Below, piece after piece: positions 1 through 8,641 of a stretch of DNA of 64,000 bases. This stretch comes from Roseomonas sp. GTDB taxonomy: Bacteria > Pseudomonadota > Alphaproteobacteria > Acetobacterales > Acetobacteraceae. A program made the position numbers and the translations under genes. The stretch lies in assembly GCA_020249265.1 (NCBI GenBank), contig JADCGA010000001.1, positions 186,001-250,000 of the forward strand. Reading direction: 5' to 3'. The notes below the pieces were generated by a model. That model searched no databases. It saw only the letters and a list, made by a program, of their open reading frames with translations, and had not been told where the DNA came from. Within the stretch, counting starts at the first letter, position 1; each line of letters starts with the position of its first letter.

Positions 1-484
1 GGCGCTTGGCATTGTTCAGGCCGAGGCGGGAGACATAACGCTCAAGCCCGGTCGGGTAGTAATGCACGCCAAGCCGGGCAGCCGGCATGAACATTTCCAT
101 CCCTGTCACGCCGATGCGGAAATCCGCCGTCAGCGCGAAATCCGTGGAACCGCCATAGACGCCACCCTGCAAGCGGCAAATGGTCGGCACGCGCACGGCT
201 TCAAACCTATCCACCATGGCTTCAAAACTCGGCGCGCGGGCAGCGGCTTCCTTGTCTTCCGCGAAGCCGCCCAAATGGAAGCCGGCGCTGAAGGCAGGGC
301 CGCTCGCCGCCAGGACCAGCACGCGGAGCGACGGGTTGGCATCCACCTGCTCCAAATACTCCATGATGCGGATGATATCGCCGGGCTCCACGCGATTGCG
401 GTGGCGGGAGCGATGCAGCCGGATGGTGGCGCGGCTACCTTCAATTTCCAGGCTGGGCGGATCAAGGCGAGTGTCTTCGGTCAT
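1..484 (-). CDS. Enoyl-CoA hydratase/isomerase family protein (C-terminus cut by window edge)
   Basis: Crotonase-fold protein, expected to hydrate or isomerise an enoyl-CoA in the cytoplasm. The 161 visible residues start MTEDTRLDPPSLEIEG. They include the first oxyanion-hole segment in modified form (SGPAFSAGFHLGGFA, about residues 62-76) and the second one (LQGGVYGGSTDFALTADFRI, about residues 99-118), then MPAARLGVHYYPTG, which matches the family's usual Pe-lGl segment. The start is set by GAGAGG six bases upstream of the ATG at 482-484. The protein runs off the left edge, so the C-terminal helices are not seen. The substrate cannot be named. It lies downstream of a Bug receptor gene, but a terminator-like hairpin separates the two. 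Confidence 0.85.
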   Translation of the reverse strand, partial: MTEDTRLDPPSLEIEGSRATIRLHRSRHRNRVEPGDIIRIMEYLEQVDANPSLRVLVLAASGPAFSAGFHLGGFAEDKEAAARAPSFEAMVDRFEAVRVPTICRLQGGVYGGSTDFALTADFRIGVTGMEMFMPAARLGVHYYPTGLERYVSRLGLNNAKR

Positions 485-553
485 GGCGTTCCTCTCATGC
501 CCGGGCAGTTTCCCAGATTTCAGTGCGCGGCGCCATTGCCGGGGTAGAAATTG

Positions 554-580
554 AAAAGGGGCAGCCGAAGCCGCCCCTTG
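554..580 (-). terminator. Rho-independent terminator after the first Bug gene
   Basis: Read leftward, AAGGGGC and GCCCCTT (573-579 and 556-562) form a stem, with an extra inner GC/GC pairing around a TTCG loop. Four T residues follow the stem at once. It lies about 45 bases past the stop codon of the Bug-type receptor gene and ahead of the enoyl-CoA hydratase gene, so the two are probably separate transcripts. Confidence 0.6.
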
Positions 581-623
581 ATGCTGCGGAAGGCAGAAGC
601 CCCCAAATCAAAGCCAAGCCAGA

Positions 624-1607
624 TCAGCCATCCACGCGGATGTTGTTGGCCTGGATGACTTGGCGGAATTCTTCCCGGTGGCGGTCCAGGAAGGCCTTGA
701 AATCGGTCGCATTGCGATACAGCGGCTGGAAGCCGATCTGCGCCAGGCGGCCCTTGACCTCATCGGTTGCCATGGCCTTGCCGGTTTCGGCATCCAGACG
801 TTCGATGATGGGGCGCGGCGTGGCAGCCGGCACCATATAACCGCCGAAAGCGCCGGCATCGTAACCCTCCACACCCGGCAGGCGGGCCAGCGGCATCAGA
901 TCGGGCTGCAATTCAGTGCCATTCTGGAGGGTAACACCAAGTGCCCGCACCGCACCCTGCCGGAACAGGGCTGAGGTCGCGACCAGGGTTTCAATCGCGA
1001 AATCCACCTGCCCCGCCGTCACCGCCGTCAGGCCCGGGGCGCTGCCCTGGAAGGGCACATGCAGGGCATCCAGCTTGGCCTTGGACAGGAACATCAGCGT
1101 AATCAGATGCGCCGCCGCCCCAATGCCAGAGGTGGCATAGGTGTATTTGCCGGGCTCCGCACGCACTTTGGCGACGAATTCCGCAGCATTCTGCGCCGGG
1201 AAATCCTTACGCACGATCAGCACGTAGGGGGAAATGCCGATCTGCGCGACCGGGGCAAAATCCTTAGTCACGTCATAAGGAGTGCGCTGCACCAAAGGCG
1301 CCGTGGTGAAAGGCCCGGTAGACGCCGCCAGGATGGTGTAGCCATCGGGCGCGGCCTTCGCCACCAAATCGGTGCCGATCATGCCGCCGGCGCCGGCGCG
1401 ATTTTCCGGCACAATCGGCTGGCCCCAAGATTCAGCGATCTTGGACGCGGTAACGCGGGCCATAAGGTCAGTCGCCTGACCGGGCGGCCAGGGCACAACC
1501 AGGCGCAACGGGCGTGACGGGTAGGCGGCCTGGGCCTGGGCAATGGCGGGGGCGGCAAGCCCTGCGGCCAAGCCGCTGGCACCCAGCAATAAGGAACGGC
1601 GATCCAT
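624..1607 (-). CDS. Bug-family tripartite tricarboxylate transporter substrate-binding protein
   Basis: Periplasmic receptor of the Bug (TctC-like) family, which binds carboxylic acids or amides for TTT uptake systems. It has 327 residues, the family norm. It begins MDRRSLLLGASGLAAG, a signal peptide with a twin-arginine-like start and a likely cut after AIAQAQA. The mature part shows YPSRPLRLVVPWPPG, the first binding loop, and APDGYTIL near residue 90. AGGAGG ten bases upstream fixes the ATG at 1605-1607. A longer frame upstream lacks such a site. No TctA or TctB membrane subunit lies nearby, so it is an orphan receptor here. The ligand is unknown; the neighbouring amidase and aminotransferase hint at an amide or amino compound, but this is only context. 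Confidence 0.9.
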   Translation of the reverse strand: MDRRSLLLGASGLAAGLAAPAIAQAQAAYPSRPLRLVVPWPPGQATDLMARVTASKIAESWGQPIVPENRAGAGGMIGTDLVAKAAPDGYTILAASTGPFTTAPLVQRTPYDVTKDFAPVAQIGISPYVLIVRKDFPAQNAAEFVAKVRAEPGKYTYATSGIGAAAHLITLMFLSKAKLDALHVPFQGSAPGLTAVTAGQVDFAIETLVATSALFRQGAVRALGVTLQNGTELQPDLMPLARLPGVEGYDAGAFGGYMVPAATPRPIIERLDAETGKAMATDEVKGRLAQIGFQPLYRNATDFKAFLDRHREEFRQVIQANNIRVDG

Positions 1608-1689
1608 AATGAGCGTAGCCTCCTGGTTGGATGGGGCGACACTGACAGGTGAAACCCCTTGGCCCGCTAACTGGGTCACAAAAGTGTAA

Positions 1690-1719
1690 AAAACAAGTGT
1701 TGCCTAGAAAATTGGCAAC
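1690..1719 (-). terminator. Rho-independent terminator after the aminotransferase gene
   Basis: Read leftward, GTTGCC (1714-1719) pairs with GGCAAC (1699-1704) around a nine-base AT-rich loop. ACTTG and then a run of six T follow. It starts ten bases after the stop of the class III aminotransferase gene. The stem is short, but the T run and position fit a terminator. Confidence 0.5.
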
Positions 1720-1728
1720 TCTACCCCA

Positions 1729-3024
1729 TCAGGCGGCCTTGGCCGGCAGGGATTTCATCGCCGCGCGGAAGGCATCGAGGGTCTGCGCCACATCCGCGGC
1801 GCTATGCGCCAGGGACATGTAGAATTTGGCGTCCCCCTTCAGGATGCCGCGGCCACGGAATACGCCATTCACATGCTTTTGCATGGCCGCATCCTGGCGG
1901 ATGACGCTGCGATAATCCCGGATATCGCCCGTCGCATAGACCACATCGAATAAGGGCGGTTCCCCCACCAACTGGGCGGGGATGCCGGCCTCATGGATCA
2001 GCCCTGTCAGGCCTTCCATCAGGCTGCGGCCGGTCGCGAAAATTTGCTCATAGGCGCCCGGCTCACGCAGCACGTCCATGGTGGCAAGCCCAGCGACCGA
2101 GGCGACGGGGTTGCCGGAAAGCGTGCCGATCTGCGTCAGGAAGCGGTCTTCGCCCACCGTCGCGCGGTCAAACTGCGCCATGATATCGGCCCGCCCACCG
2201 AGCGCCGCCAACGGAAAGCCACCGCCGATGATCTTGCCCATGGTGCAGATATCGGGCGTCACGCCGTAATATTCCTGAGCGCCACCATAGGCGAAGCGAA
2301 AGCCGGTGACGACCTCATCAAAAATCAGCGGAATGCCAAGCCGCGCGCTCACTTCTCGTATCGCTTGCAGGAAGCCCGGCTTGGGCGGGATCAGGCGCTG
2401 GAAGGGTTCCAGGATCACGCCGCCGATTTCATCATGCCGCGCTTCAATCAGCCGCACCGCCGCTTCAACATCATTGAAGGGCGCGACCAGCACTTCACCG
2501 CGCACGCTATCCGGAATGCCCGGCGTATCGGGCACGGCTTCCGGGAAATTGGCGAGCCTTTTGGGGGCGAGGCTCATGAGCCCCCAATCGCTCATGCCGT
2601 GATAGCCGCCTTCGAATTTCAAGATCTTCGGGCGCTTGCGATAGGCGCGCGCGACCCGCATGGCGTAAAGATCAGCTTCCGAACCTGAAGACACAAAGCG
2701 CACCTGTTCCACACAGGGCATGGCATCCACAATGGCAGCGGCGAGGCGAATGCCGTGTTCATTATTGGCGAAGAAGGTTGTGCCCTTTGGCACCTGCGCC
2801 AGCACGGCTTCCGTTACCTTGGGGTGGTTATGGCCGATATACATCGGGCCACTGCCGAGCAGGTAATCAATATATTCGCGCCCCGAAACATCCCAGACAT
2901 GCGCGCCACGGCCTTCGCGCAGGATGATTTCGGCCGGGAAATTGCCGAAATGCCCGCCGGGCAGCACGCGCTTGGCGAGCGCAAGCAATTCCTGTTCTTC
3001 GGCGGAAGGGGCGATGCTGGACAT
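1729..3024 (-). CDS. Class III aminotransferase, glutamate-1-semialdehyde 2,1-aminomutase-like
   Basis: PLP-dependent fold-type I enzyme of 431 residues, usual for the family. Phosphate-binding VSSGSEAD is at about 111-118, the PLP-ring aspartate is D236 in IFDEVVTGFR, and the Schiff-base lysine is K264 in TMGKIIGGGFP. This last motif and LPGGHFGNFP near the start resemble glutamate-1-semialdehyde aminomutases. True HemL is a tetrapyrrole enzyme, but many proteins of this type in catabolic gene sets are aminotransferases of unknown substrate. The setting here (amidase upstream, Bug receptor downstream, same strand) favours the second reading. It starts at an ATG close to the amidase stop, with 80 bases between them. 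The exact reaction is open. Confidence 0.82.
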   Translation of the reverse strand: MSSIAPSAEEQELLALAKRVLPGGHFGNFPAEIILREGRGAHVWDVSGREYIDYLLGSGPMYIGHNHPKVTEAVLAQVPKGTTFFANNEHGIRLAAAIVDAMPCVEQVRFVSSGSEADLYAMRVARAYRKRPKILKFEGGYHGMSDWGLMSLAPKRLANFPEAVPDTPGIPDSVRGEVLVAPFNDVEAAVRLIEARHDEIGGVILEPFQRLIPPKPGFLQAIREVSARLGIPLIFDEVVTGFRFAYGGAQEYYGVTPDICTMGKIIGGGFPLAALGGRADIMAQFDRATVGEDRFLTQIGTLSGNPVASVAGLATMDVLREPGAYEQIFATGRSLMEGLTGLIHEAGIPAQLVGEPPLFDVVYATGDIRDYRSVIRQDAAMQKHVNGVFRGRGILKGDAKFYMSLAHSAADVAQTLDAFRAAMKSLPAKAA

Positions 3025-3104
3025 GGCGCGGGTTCCTGGATTGGTTTAGCGGAAAGGCTAGAACATCATCGGATGAAATGAAAACAGCCGGCAGCGTTGC
3101 AAGG

Positions 3105-4523
3105 TTACTGGGCAAGCGGTGGGCGCAGATGCGCCCAGGGGCGCGCTTCTTCAAAAGCGGCGCTGGCTTGCAGCACGCCAAGATCATCAAAGCGCCGCCC
3201 AACGATTTGCAGCCCCACGGGCAGGCCCGCCGGGGTGAAACCACAGGGCAGGCTGGCGGCTGGGCTGCCGGACCAGTTGAAGGGGTAGGAGAATTCCGCC
3301 CACATCAGCCAATCCCAATCATGCTGCGGCCAATGCGCCGGTTGCAGGCGATTGGCCGGGAAGGCCGCGACGCTGACGGCAGGCGTCAGCAGGAAATCAT
3401 AGCCTTCCATGAAATCATGAATCTGCTGGACATATTCAAAGCGACGCGTGCGCATTTGCATGAATTGGGTTGTGGTGACATGGGCGTTTTCGCGCAGCAT
3501 GGCGACAAAACCCGGGTCCATGCGATTGGCATATTGCGGCAGATATTCGGCGCGCCCGGCAAAAACTGCTGGCCAGAAAAACCGGATCAATTCCGACCCA
3601 AGCTTACCCCAGGGGGGCGAGACTTCTTCGATGATGGCGCCCATTTCTTCAAACACACGAATGGCGCGGGCAACGGCTTCGGCCACTTCAGGATCAACGC
3701 GCGCATGGCCAAGATCGGGCGAATAGGCAATGCGCTTGCCGCGCATGGAAGCCGCCTTCAATTGCCCGGCGTAATGCTGCGGTGGTGCTTCCAGCGATGT
3801 GTAATCCCAGGGATGCGGGCCGGCCATGGCTTCCGTCATCAGCGCGGCATCTTCCACGCTGCGCGTCAGCGGGCCGATATGGGTCGCGAGTTCATTATTG
3901 GACATGGGCCAGCTTGCGACCCGCCCATGCGTGGGCTTGAAGCCATAAACGCCCGAAAAATGCGCCGGCATGCGGATGGACCCCGCGCCATCGCCGCCCT
4001 GATGCAAGGGACCATAACCACAAGCCGCTCCAACGCCGGCACCGGAAGATGACGCGCCGGCATTCAGCCCATGCGCCCAGGGGTTGTGGGTGATGCCGGA
4101 AATCGGCGCCTCACTAACGCCCTTCCAGCCCCATTCGGCGGCGGAGGTTGTCTTGCCGAGCATCATGCCGCCGGCAGCGTAAAGCCGGCTGACGCAAGGG
4201 GCATCCACATCAGGGATGGTGCCTTGCATGACTGCGCTGGCAAAATCCGTCTGTACGCCCTTGGTGTGCTGCAAATCCTTGATGGTGAAGGGAATGCCTT
4301 CCAATAGCCGCGTCTTTTCGCGCTGCATGAAGGCGGCTTCCGAACGCTTTGCAGCGGCCAGCGCGATTTCTGGCGTGAGCCGCATCATGGCATTCACGCG
4401 CGGTTCAACGCGTTCGATGCGCGCAAGGATGGCCTGCACGACTTCAACCGGGGAGAGCTTGCGGGCGCGATAGGCCGCCGTCAGGTCACGCACACCAAGA
4501 AAGCCGATATCATCAGGGTTCAT
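3105..4523 (-). CDS. Amidase signature family protein
   Basis: Cytoplasmic amide hydrolase of the amidase signature family (GatA, fatty-acid amide hydrolase). It has 472 residues. The Ser-cisSer-Lys triad is visible as K82 in FTIKDLQHTKG, S158 in NAGASSSGAG and S182 in GGDGAGSIRMPA. The 76- and 24-residue spacings match those of GatA. The C-terminal PAASLPCGF segment is typical. The start is the ATG at 4521-4523, with GGAGG seven bases upstream. The open frame continues 269 codons further, but that part lies opposite the next gene and has no ribosome site. It is not likely to be GatA, since no gatC or gatB is nearby. It is probably a catabolic amidase working with the aminotransferase downstream. 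Confidence 0.88.
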   Translation of the reverse strand: MNPDDIGFLGVRDLTAAYRARKLSPVEVVQAILARIERVEPRVNAMMRLTPEIALAAAKRSEAAFMQREKTRLLEGIPFTIKDLQHTKGVQTDFASAVMQGTIPDVDAPCVSRLYAAGGMMLGKTTSAAEWGWKGVSEAPISGITHNPWAHGLNAGASSSGAGVGAACGYGPLHQGGDGAGSIRMPAHFSGVYGFKPTHGRVASWPMSNNELATHIGPLTRSVEDAALMTEAMAGPHPWDYTSLEAPPQHYAGQLKAASMRGKRIAYSPDLGHARVDPEVAEAVARAIRVFEEMGAIIEEVSPPWGKLGSELIRFFWPAVFAGRAEYLPQYANRMDPGFVAMLRENAHVTTTQFMQMRTRRFEYVQQIHDFMEGYDFLLTPAVSVAAFPANRLQPAHWPQHDWDWLMWAEFSYPFNWSGSPAASLPCGFTPAGLPVGLQIVGRRFDDLGVLQASAAFEEARPWAHLRPPLAQ

Positions 4524-4590
4524 GCCGCTGCCTCCGTGCTTCTGGGTGAAGACTGCAACGGCGCCGCGTTGTGGGCAATGGTGATCTGCC

Positions 4591-4618
4591 TTGACGCTGA
4601 CTGGAAAGGCACCATAGC
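4591..4618 (+). promoter_or_regulatory. Candidate sigma-70-type promoter for the solute-binding protein gene
   Basis: TTGACG at 4591-4596 and CATAGC at 4613-4618 are 16 bases apart. They lie about 30 bases ahead of the ATG of the rightward gene, in the gap between divergent genes. The -10 box is weak, so this is a guess from position and consensus. Confidence 0.35.
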
Positions 4619-4646
4619 CTTTTGCGAACCCTGGGGAGGGACAAAC

Positions 4647-6230
4647 ATGTTTCGTCGGAATCTTTTGGCGGCGTCGGCAGCGGCTATGGCCGCACCGCGC
4701 CTTGGTGCAGCGCAAGGTCAGCCCGGGCGTCGGGTTTTGCGCTTTGTGCCGCAGGCCGATCTGGCGCTGTTGGACCCGATCCATTCGGTCGCCTTTGTCA
4801 GCCGCAACCATGCAATGATGGTCTATGACACGCTCTATGGCTGGGACGCTGAATTGCGCGCGCGCCCGCAAATGGCGGAAGGCCACACCATCAGCAATGA
4901 TGGCCGCGAATGGCGCATTCGGCTGCGTGAAGGCTTGCGCTTTCATGATGGGGAACCCGTGCGCGCGCAGGATTGCGCTGCTTCCATCCGTCGTTGGGCG
5001 ACGCGCGATGCTTTTGGCCAGGCGCTTTGGGCGGCCACGGATGAATGTGGTGCTGCGGATGATCGTACGATTCTGTTTCGCCTGAAGCAGCCCTTCCCGC
5101 TTTTGCCCGATGCGCTGGCCAAGGTTGGCACGCATCTTTGCGTGATGATGCCCGAACGCCATGCAAATCTGCCATCTTCGCAGGCGGTGCCGGAGATGAT
5201 CGGTTCCGGGCCATTTCGCTTCATCGCCAGTGAACGCCTGCCAGGCAGCCGCAATGTCTATGCGAAGAATGAGCAATATGTGCCGCGCCAGGAACCGGCT
5301 TCCTATATGGCCGGCGGCAAGCAGGTGCATTTTGATCGCGTGGAATGGCTGACCATTCCGGATGGCGCGACCGCTTCCGCAGCCTTGCAGCGGGGCGAGG
5401 TTGATTGGTGGGAATTGCCTGCGATTGATCTGGTGCCGCAGTTGCGCCGCGCGCGCGGCCTGAAGGTGGAAATCCTTGATCCCAATGGGTCAATCGGCTT
5501 CCTCAGGCCCAATCACCTCAATCCGCCTTTGGATAATCCGGCGATCCGGCGGGCCATTCTGCGCGGCATAGTGCAGCGCGATTTCATGACCGCAGCCGGC
5601 AGCACGGATGAAACGCTCTGGCGCGTGCCCTACGGGTTCTTTGTGCCGAGTTCGCCCATGGCAAGCGATGAGGGCATGGATGCCTTCCGCAACCCGACCA
5701 GTATTGCCGATACGCGCCGCGCGCTTCAGGAAGCCGGCTATCGCGGGGAGCGGATCAATCTTCTGGCGGCCACGGATTTCCCGGTGATCAATGCCATGAG
5801 CGAGGTGGCCGGCGATTATCTCCGCCGCATCGGCATCAATCTTGATTATATCGCGACCGATTGGGGTTCAGTGACCTCTCGCATCCCGAACCAGAACCCG
5901 GTGGATCAGGGCGGTTGGAATTTCATGGTGAGCTGGACCGCGGGCAGCGCACAAGTGAATCCGGCGGCAAATAACCTGATCCGCGGCCATGGGCGGAGTG
6001 CCATTTTCGGCTGGCCAACCGTGCCGGAGTTGGAAACGCTGCGTAATGCCTGGTTCGCCGCGCCCGATGATGCAACGCGTGCCACCATCGGCCGGCAGAT
6101 GCAGCGTGTGAGCTTTGATCAGGTGCCCTATACTCCGCTGGGGCAGTTCTTCTCGCCAACTGCCATGCGCGCTGACCTGACCGGCATGCTGCAAGGAGTG
6201 GCGCTGTTTTACAATATCCGGCGGGGGTGA
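4647..6230 (+). CDS. ABC transporter substrate-binding protein, family 5 (peptide/nickel type)
   Basis: Periplasmic binding protein of SBP family 5, which feeds oligopeptide, dipeptide or nickel-type ABC importers. It has 527 residues, as usual. It opens MFRRNLLAASAAAMAAPRLG, a signal peptide with a twin-arginine-like start. Typical family segments follow: LALLDPIHSVAF, the hallmark GREWRIRLREGLRFHDGEP at about residues 87-105, and later PAIRRAILRGI. GGGGAGGG, seven bases before the ATG at 4647, sets the start. No permease or ATPase gene is adjacent, so its transport partners must be elsewhere or it serves another receptor role. It is divergent from the amidase gene and may share its regulation. 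Confidence 0.9.
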   Translation: MFRRNLLAASAAAMAAPRLGAAQGQPGRRVLRFVPQADLALLDPIHSVAFVSRNHAMMVYDTLYGWDAELRARPQMAEGHTISNDGREWRIRLREGLRFHDGEPVRAQDCAASIRRWATRDAFGQALWAATDECGAADDRTILFRLKQPFPLLPDALAKVGTHLCVMMPERHANLPSSQAVPEMIGSGPFRFIASERLPGSRNVYAKNEQYVPRQEPASYMAGGKQVHFDRVEWLTIPDGATASAALQRGEVDWWELPAIDLVPQLRRARGLKVEILDPNGSIGFLRPNHLNPPLDNPAIRRAILRGIVQRDFMTAAGSTDETLWRVPYGFFVPSSPMASDEGMDAFRNPTSIADTRRALQEAGYRGERINLLAATDFPVINAMSEVAGDYLRRIGINLDYIATDWGSVTSRIPNQNPVDQGGWNFMVSWTAGSAQVNPAANNLIRGHGRSAIFGWPTVPELETLRNAWFAAPDDATRATIGRQMQRVSFDQVPYTPLGQFFSPTAMRADLTGMLQGVALFYNIRRG

Positions 6231-6247
6231 GCGGTAGCGCTTTTGCA

Positions 6248-6277
6248 TTGACCTGCTGTGCAGCGGCGCGGCACAAT
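6248..6277 (+). promoter_or_regulatory. Candidate promoter giving a leaderless protease mRNA
   Basis: TTGACC (6248-6253) and CACAAT (6272-6277) are 18 bases apart. The expected transcription start falls at about 6284, exactly the paired ATGATG that opens the protease gene. No Shine-Dalgarno sequence precedes that ATG. The fit suggests a leaderless message but is consensus matching only. Confidence 0.35.
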
Positions 6278-6283
6278 GTGCTG

Positions 6284-7141
6284 ATGATGCAACGCGCGTT
6301 TGTGGTCGGGTGGTTCGGGCTTGTTTTAGGCACGACAGCCCTTGCGCAAAAGCCGCCGCCCCTGCCGCCTGTGCAATCGCCGCGCGCCACGCTGCCGACC
6401 GAAAAGCCCCCGCCTTTGCCCCACCAAAGTGGTGGCGCCCCAGGCACCCAGGCCGAGCTTCCCCGCGACAAGCCGCCGCCGCTTGCCCCCGGTGAGCGTG
6501 CTGCGCGGCGCGCAGTTTCTTCCGGCACGGGTTTTGTGGTCGCCGCACGGCGGATCATGACCAATCATCACGTGATTGAGGGCTGTGCCGAAGTGGCTGC
6601 GCGCCTGCCCGATGGGCGCGAATTGCCGGCCCGTGTGATGGCAAGCGATACGACGCGCGACCTGGCCTTGCTCAGCACTGAAGCTGACGCGGGCCCTATC
6701 CTGCCTTTCCGCAGCGCTGGCATGTATCGCCGGGGAGAAGGCGTGGTGACTTACGGCTTTCCCCTGGCAGGGTTGCTTTCTTCAGGCCCGACGCTGACGA
6801 CAGGGGAGGTCTCCGCGCTTTCCGGCCTTGCCGATAATCCGCGCCATATTCAGATCAGCGCGCCGGTGCAGCCGGGCAATTCCGGCGGGCCACTTTTGGA
6901 TATGCGCGGGCAGGTGATTGGCGTTGTGGTGTCAAAGCTTAATGCCGGGCAAGTGGCGCGACAGACGGGCGATATTCCGCAGAATGTGAACTTCGCCGTG
7001 AAGCACACGGAAGCCTTGGAATTTCTGCGCGAACAGAATGTGCAGGTGACGCAAGGCCCTGCGTCTGAAACACCGCGCGCTGCCGATGCGGTGGGGGAAG
7101 TTGCGCATCCTTCAACGCTGTTTTTGCGCTGTTTGAAGTGA
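6284..7141 (+). CDS. Secreted trypsin-like serine protease (S1C/DegP-type) with proline-rich linker
   Basis: Periplasmic or secreted serine peptidase of 285 residues. A signal peptide (MMQRAFVVGWFGLVLG, cut after ALAQ) leads into a proline-rich linker, residues 23-70, that carries KPPPL three times. The protease domain shows the triad H96 (TNHHVIEG), D126 (TRDLALL) and S200 (QPGNSGGPLLD). There is no PDZ domain after the catalytic part, unlike DegP, so it resembles the short, PDZ-less trypsin-like proteins. The start is uncertain: ATG ATG at 6284 and 6287 have no ribosome site, and an upstream GTG at 6227 overlaps the previous stop. Its last 30 bases overlap the 3' end of the opposing CoA transferase gene. 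Confidence 0.85.
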   Translation: MMQRAFVVGWFGLVLGTTALAQKPPPLPPVQSPRATLPTEKPPPLPHQSGGAPGTQAELPRDKPPPLAPGERAARRAVSSGTGFVVAARRIMTNHHVIEGCAEVAARLPDGRELPARVMASDTTRDLALLSTEADAGPILPFRSAGMYRRGEGVVTYGFPLAGLLSSGPTLTTGEVSALSGLADNPRHIQISAPVQPGNSGGPLLDMRGQVIGVVVSKLNAGQVARQTGDIPQNVNFAVKHTEALEFLREQNVQVTQGPASETPRAADAVGEVAHPSTLFLRCLK

Positions 7142-8542
7142 AGTCTGGCGCCATTCCGGCGCATGGCTACCGAGCGGCATGGCGGGTAAATCCCAGCGCG
7201 GCGGTGTGGCGGAAAGCCGCGCGGCATGGCGCGTGGCGCGCATTACGCCAAAGCCGCTGTCACTTTCTTCCAAGGCCGCGTCAATTTCCGCAGGCGTCAG
7301 GCCGGGCGCGGTGAGCCCCCCTTCCAGGCGGCCCAAGCGCTTGATCCATTCGCCAGTACCGGCCAGGGAAACCCGCACCAGCCAGGAACCGCCTTCCTCT
7401 GCGCGCCGCAACAAGGCGGCCATGGCGCCGAAGGCAAGTAGATAGCCCGAGGCGTGATCAAGTGCCTGGCATGGCAAGGGGCGCGGCTTATCCTCACGCG
7501 CGGCCAGCGCTTCGGCGTCATTCATGCCATTGGCATTCTGCACCAGCGAATCAAAGCCGCGCCGCGCGGCCCAGGGGCCGAGATGGCCATAGGCGGAAAG
7601 CGAGACACAAATGATGCCGGGATTGAGCGCGGCGAGTGCCTCTGGCGCGAAGCCATACCCGGCAATGGCGCCGGGGCGATAGCCTTGCAGAAAGATATCG
7701 GCGCGCGCGGCCAAATGGCGCAAACGCGCCTGATCAGCCTGGGCGCGCAAATCAAGTGATGCGGTTCTTTTGCCGCGCCCGGTATCCATCACCAATTCAT
7801 CAAAGCTCGGCAGATGCGGCGCGCTGATATGCAAAACATCAGCGCCATGCGCGGCCAGGGTGCGGCCCGCGACAGGCCCGGCAATGACGCGCGTGAGGTC
7901 AAGGACGCGGAGGCCGCTTAGGGGACGCTCGGCGGCTGGCGGCAAGGGCATGCGCGGCGCATCGCCAATTCTCTCGATCAACACAGGCGGCAGGCTGGAA
8001 GCTGCCTGACCTTGGGGCGAGGCATCCCATTCGGCCAGGCTGCGCGTCATGGTCACCACCAGCCCGGCTTCCGCTGCCGCTGCTTCAAATTCCGCCGCGC
8101 GCCGGGTGTTGAGCGCCTTGGCAACCGCAGCGCGATCATGAGCGACATCGCCAAGCAAACGAAGCACGCCGTCGCGATGATGCGGGAAATTCGTGTGCAG
8201 CCGCACCCATCGCCCATCGCCACACAGATATAGCCCCGCAATCGCATCCCAGCGCGCGCCTGCTGGCTGGCCCGCGATGCTGAGCCAATGTTCGGAGCGA
8301 AACTCGATGGCGGCATCGCGCATTGCAACCGCGACACGCTGCGCGCCACCACCGCGCTGGCGGTGGATTTCCACCGCCGCCAAGCCTGACGCAGCTATGC
8401 TGGTTTGCGCTGCGGCATCCACGCGAAAGCTGGAAGGCTGGATGGGTTCAGCGCCAATCAGGCTGATCTGCGCAAGCGCGGCAGGATCAAGTGCGGCCTG
8501 GCGCCAAAGTGCAGCGAGGATATCGGGCGGGGTCGGGTTCAT
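7112..8542 (-). CDS. CaiB/BaiF (family III) CoA transferase, long form
   Basis: Moves CoA between carboxylic acids. It has 476 residues, longer than the usual 380-400. The catalytic-type domain begins near residue 208 (LSGLRVLDLTRVIAGPVAG) and carries the candidate catalytic aspartate D331 in ARRGFDSLVQN. The first 200 residues look like a diverged partial second CaiB domain, since SIAGQPAGARWDAIAGLYLC resembles the domain's C-terminal segment. The start is ATG 8540-8542. The ribosome site is poor. It is divergent from a second CoA transferase gene at 8642. The 3' end overlaps the protease gene by 30 bases on the other strand. The substrate is unknown. Confidence 0.82.
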   Translation of the reverse strand: MNPTPPDILAALWRQAALDPAALAQISLIGAEPIQPSSFRVDAAAQTSIAASGLAAVEIHRQRGGGAQRVAVAMRDAAIEFRSEHWLSIAGQPAGARWDAIAGLYLCGDGRWVRLHTNFPHHRDGVLRLLGDVAHDRAAVAKALNTRRAAEFEAAAAEAGLVVTMTRSLAEWDASPQGQAASSLPPVLIERIGDAPRMPLPPAAERPLSGLRVLDLTRVIAGPVAGRTLAAHGADVLHISAPHLPSFDELVMDTGRGKRTASLDLRAQADQARLRHLAARADIFLQGYRPGAIAGYGFAPEALAALNPGIICVSLSAYGHLGPWAARRGFDSLVQNANGMNDAEALAAREDKPRPLPCQALDHASGYLLAFGAMAALLRRAEEGGSWLVRVSLAGTGEWIKRLGRLEGGLTAPGLTPAEIDAALEESDSGFGVMRATRHAARLSATPPRWDLPAMPLGSHAPEWRQTSLQTAQKQR

Positions 8543-8641
8543 GGCGTTAGCTTTCACCCGCGTCGCCCAGCGGTCCAGCCCCAAACTTGCCCGCCCAGCG
8601 GCCAAAGCCCTACCCTTCGCCTGCTTGAAAAGGGTTTTCGC

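Noticed and set aside
4524-5330. In-frame extension of the amidase gene by 269 codons
   Set aside because: It lies opposite the solute-binding protein gene, has no ribosome site, and the amidase family starts at the ATG at 4523.
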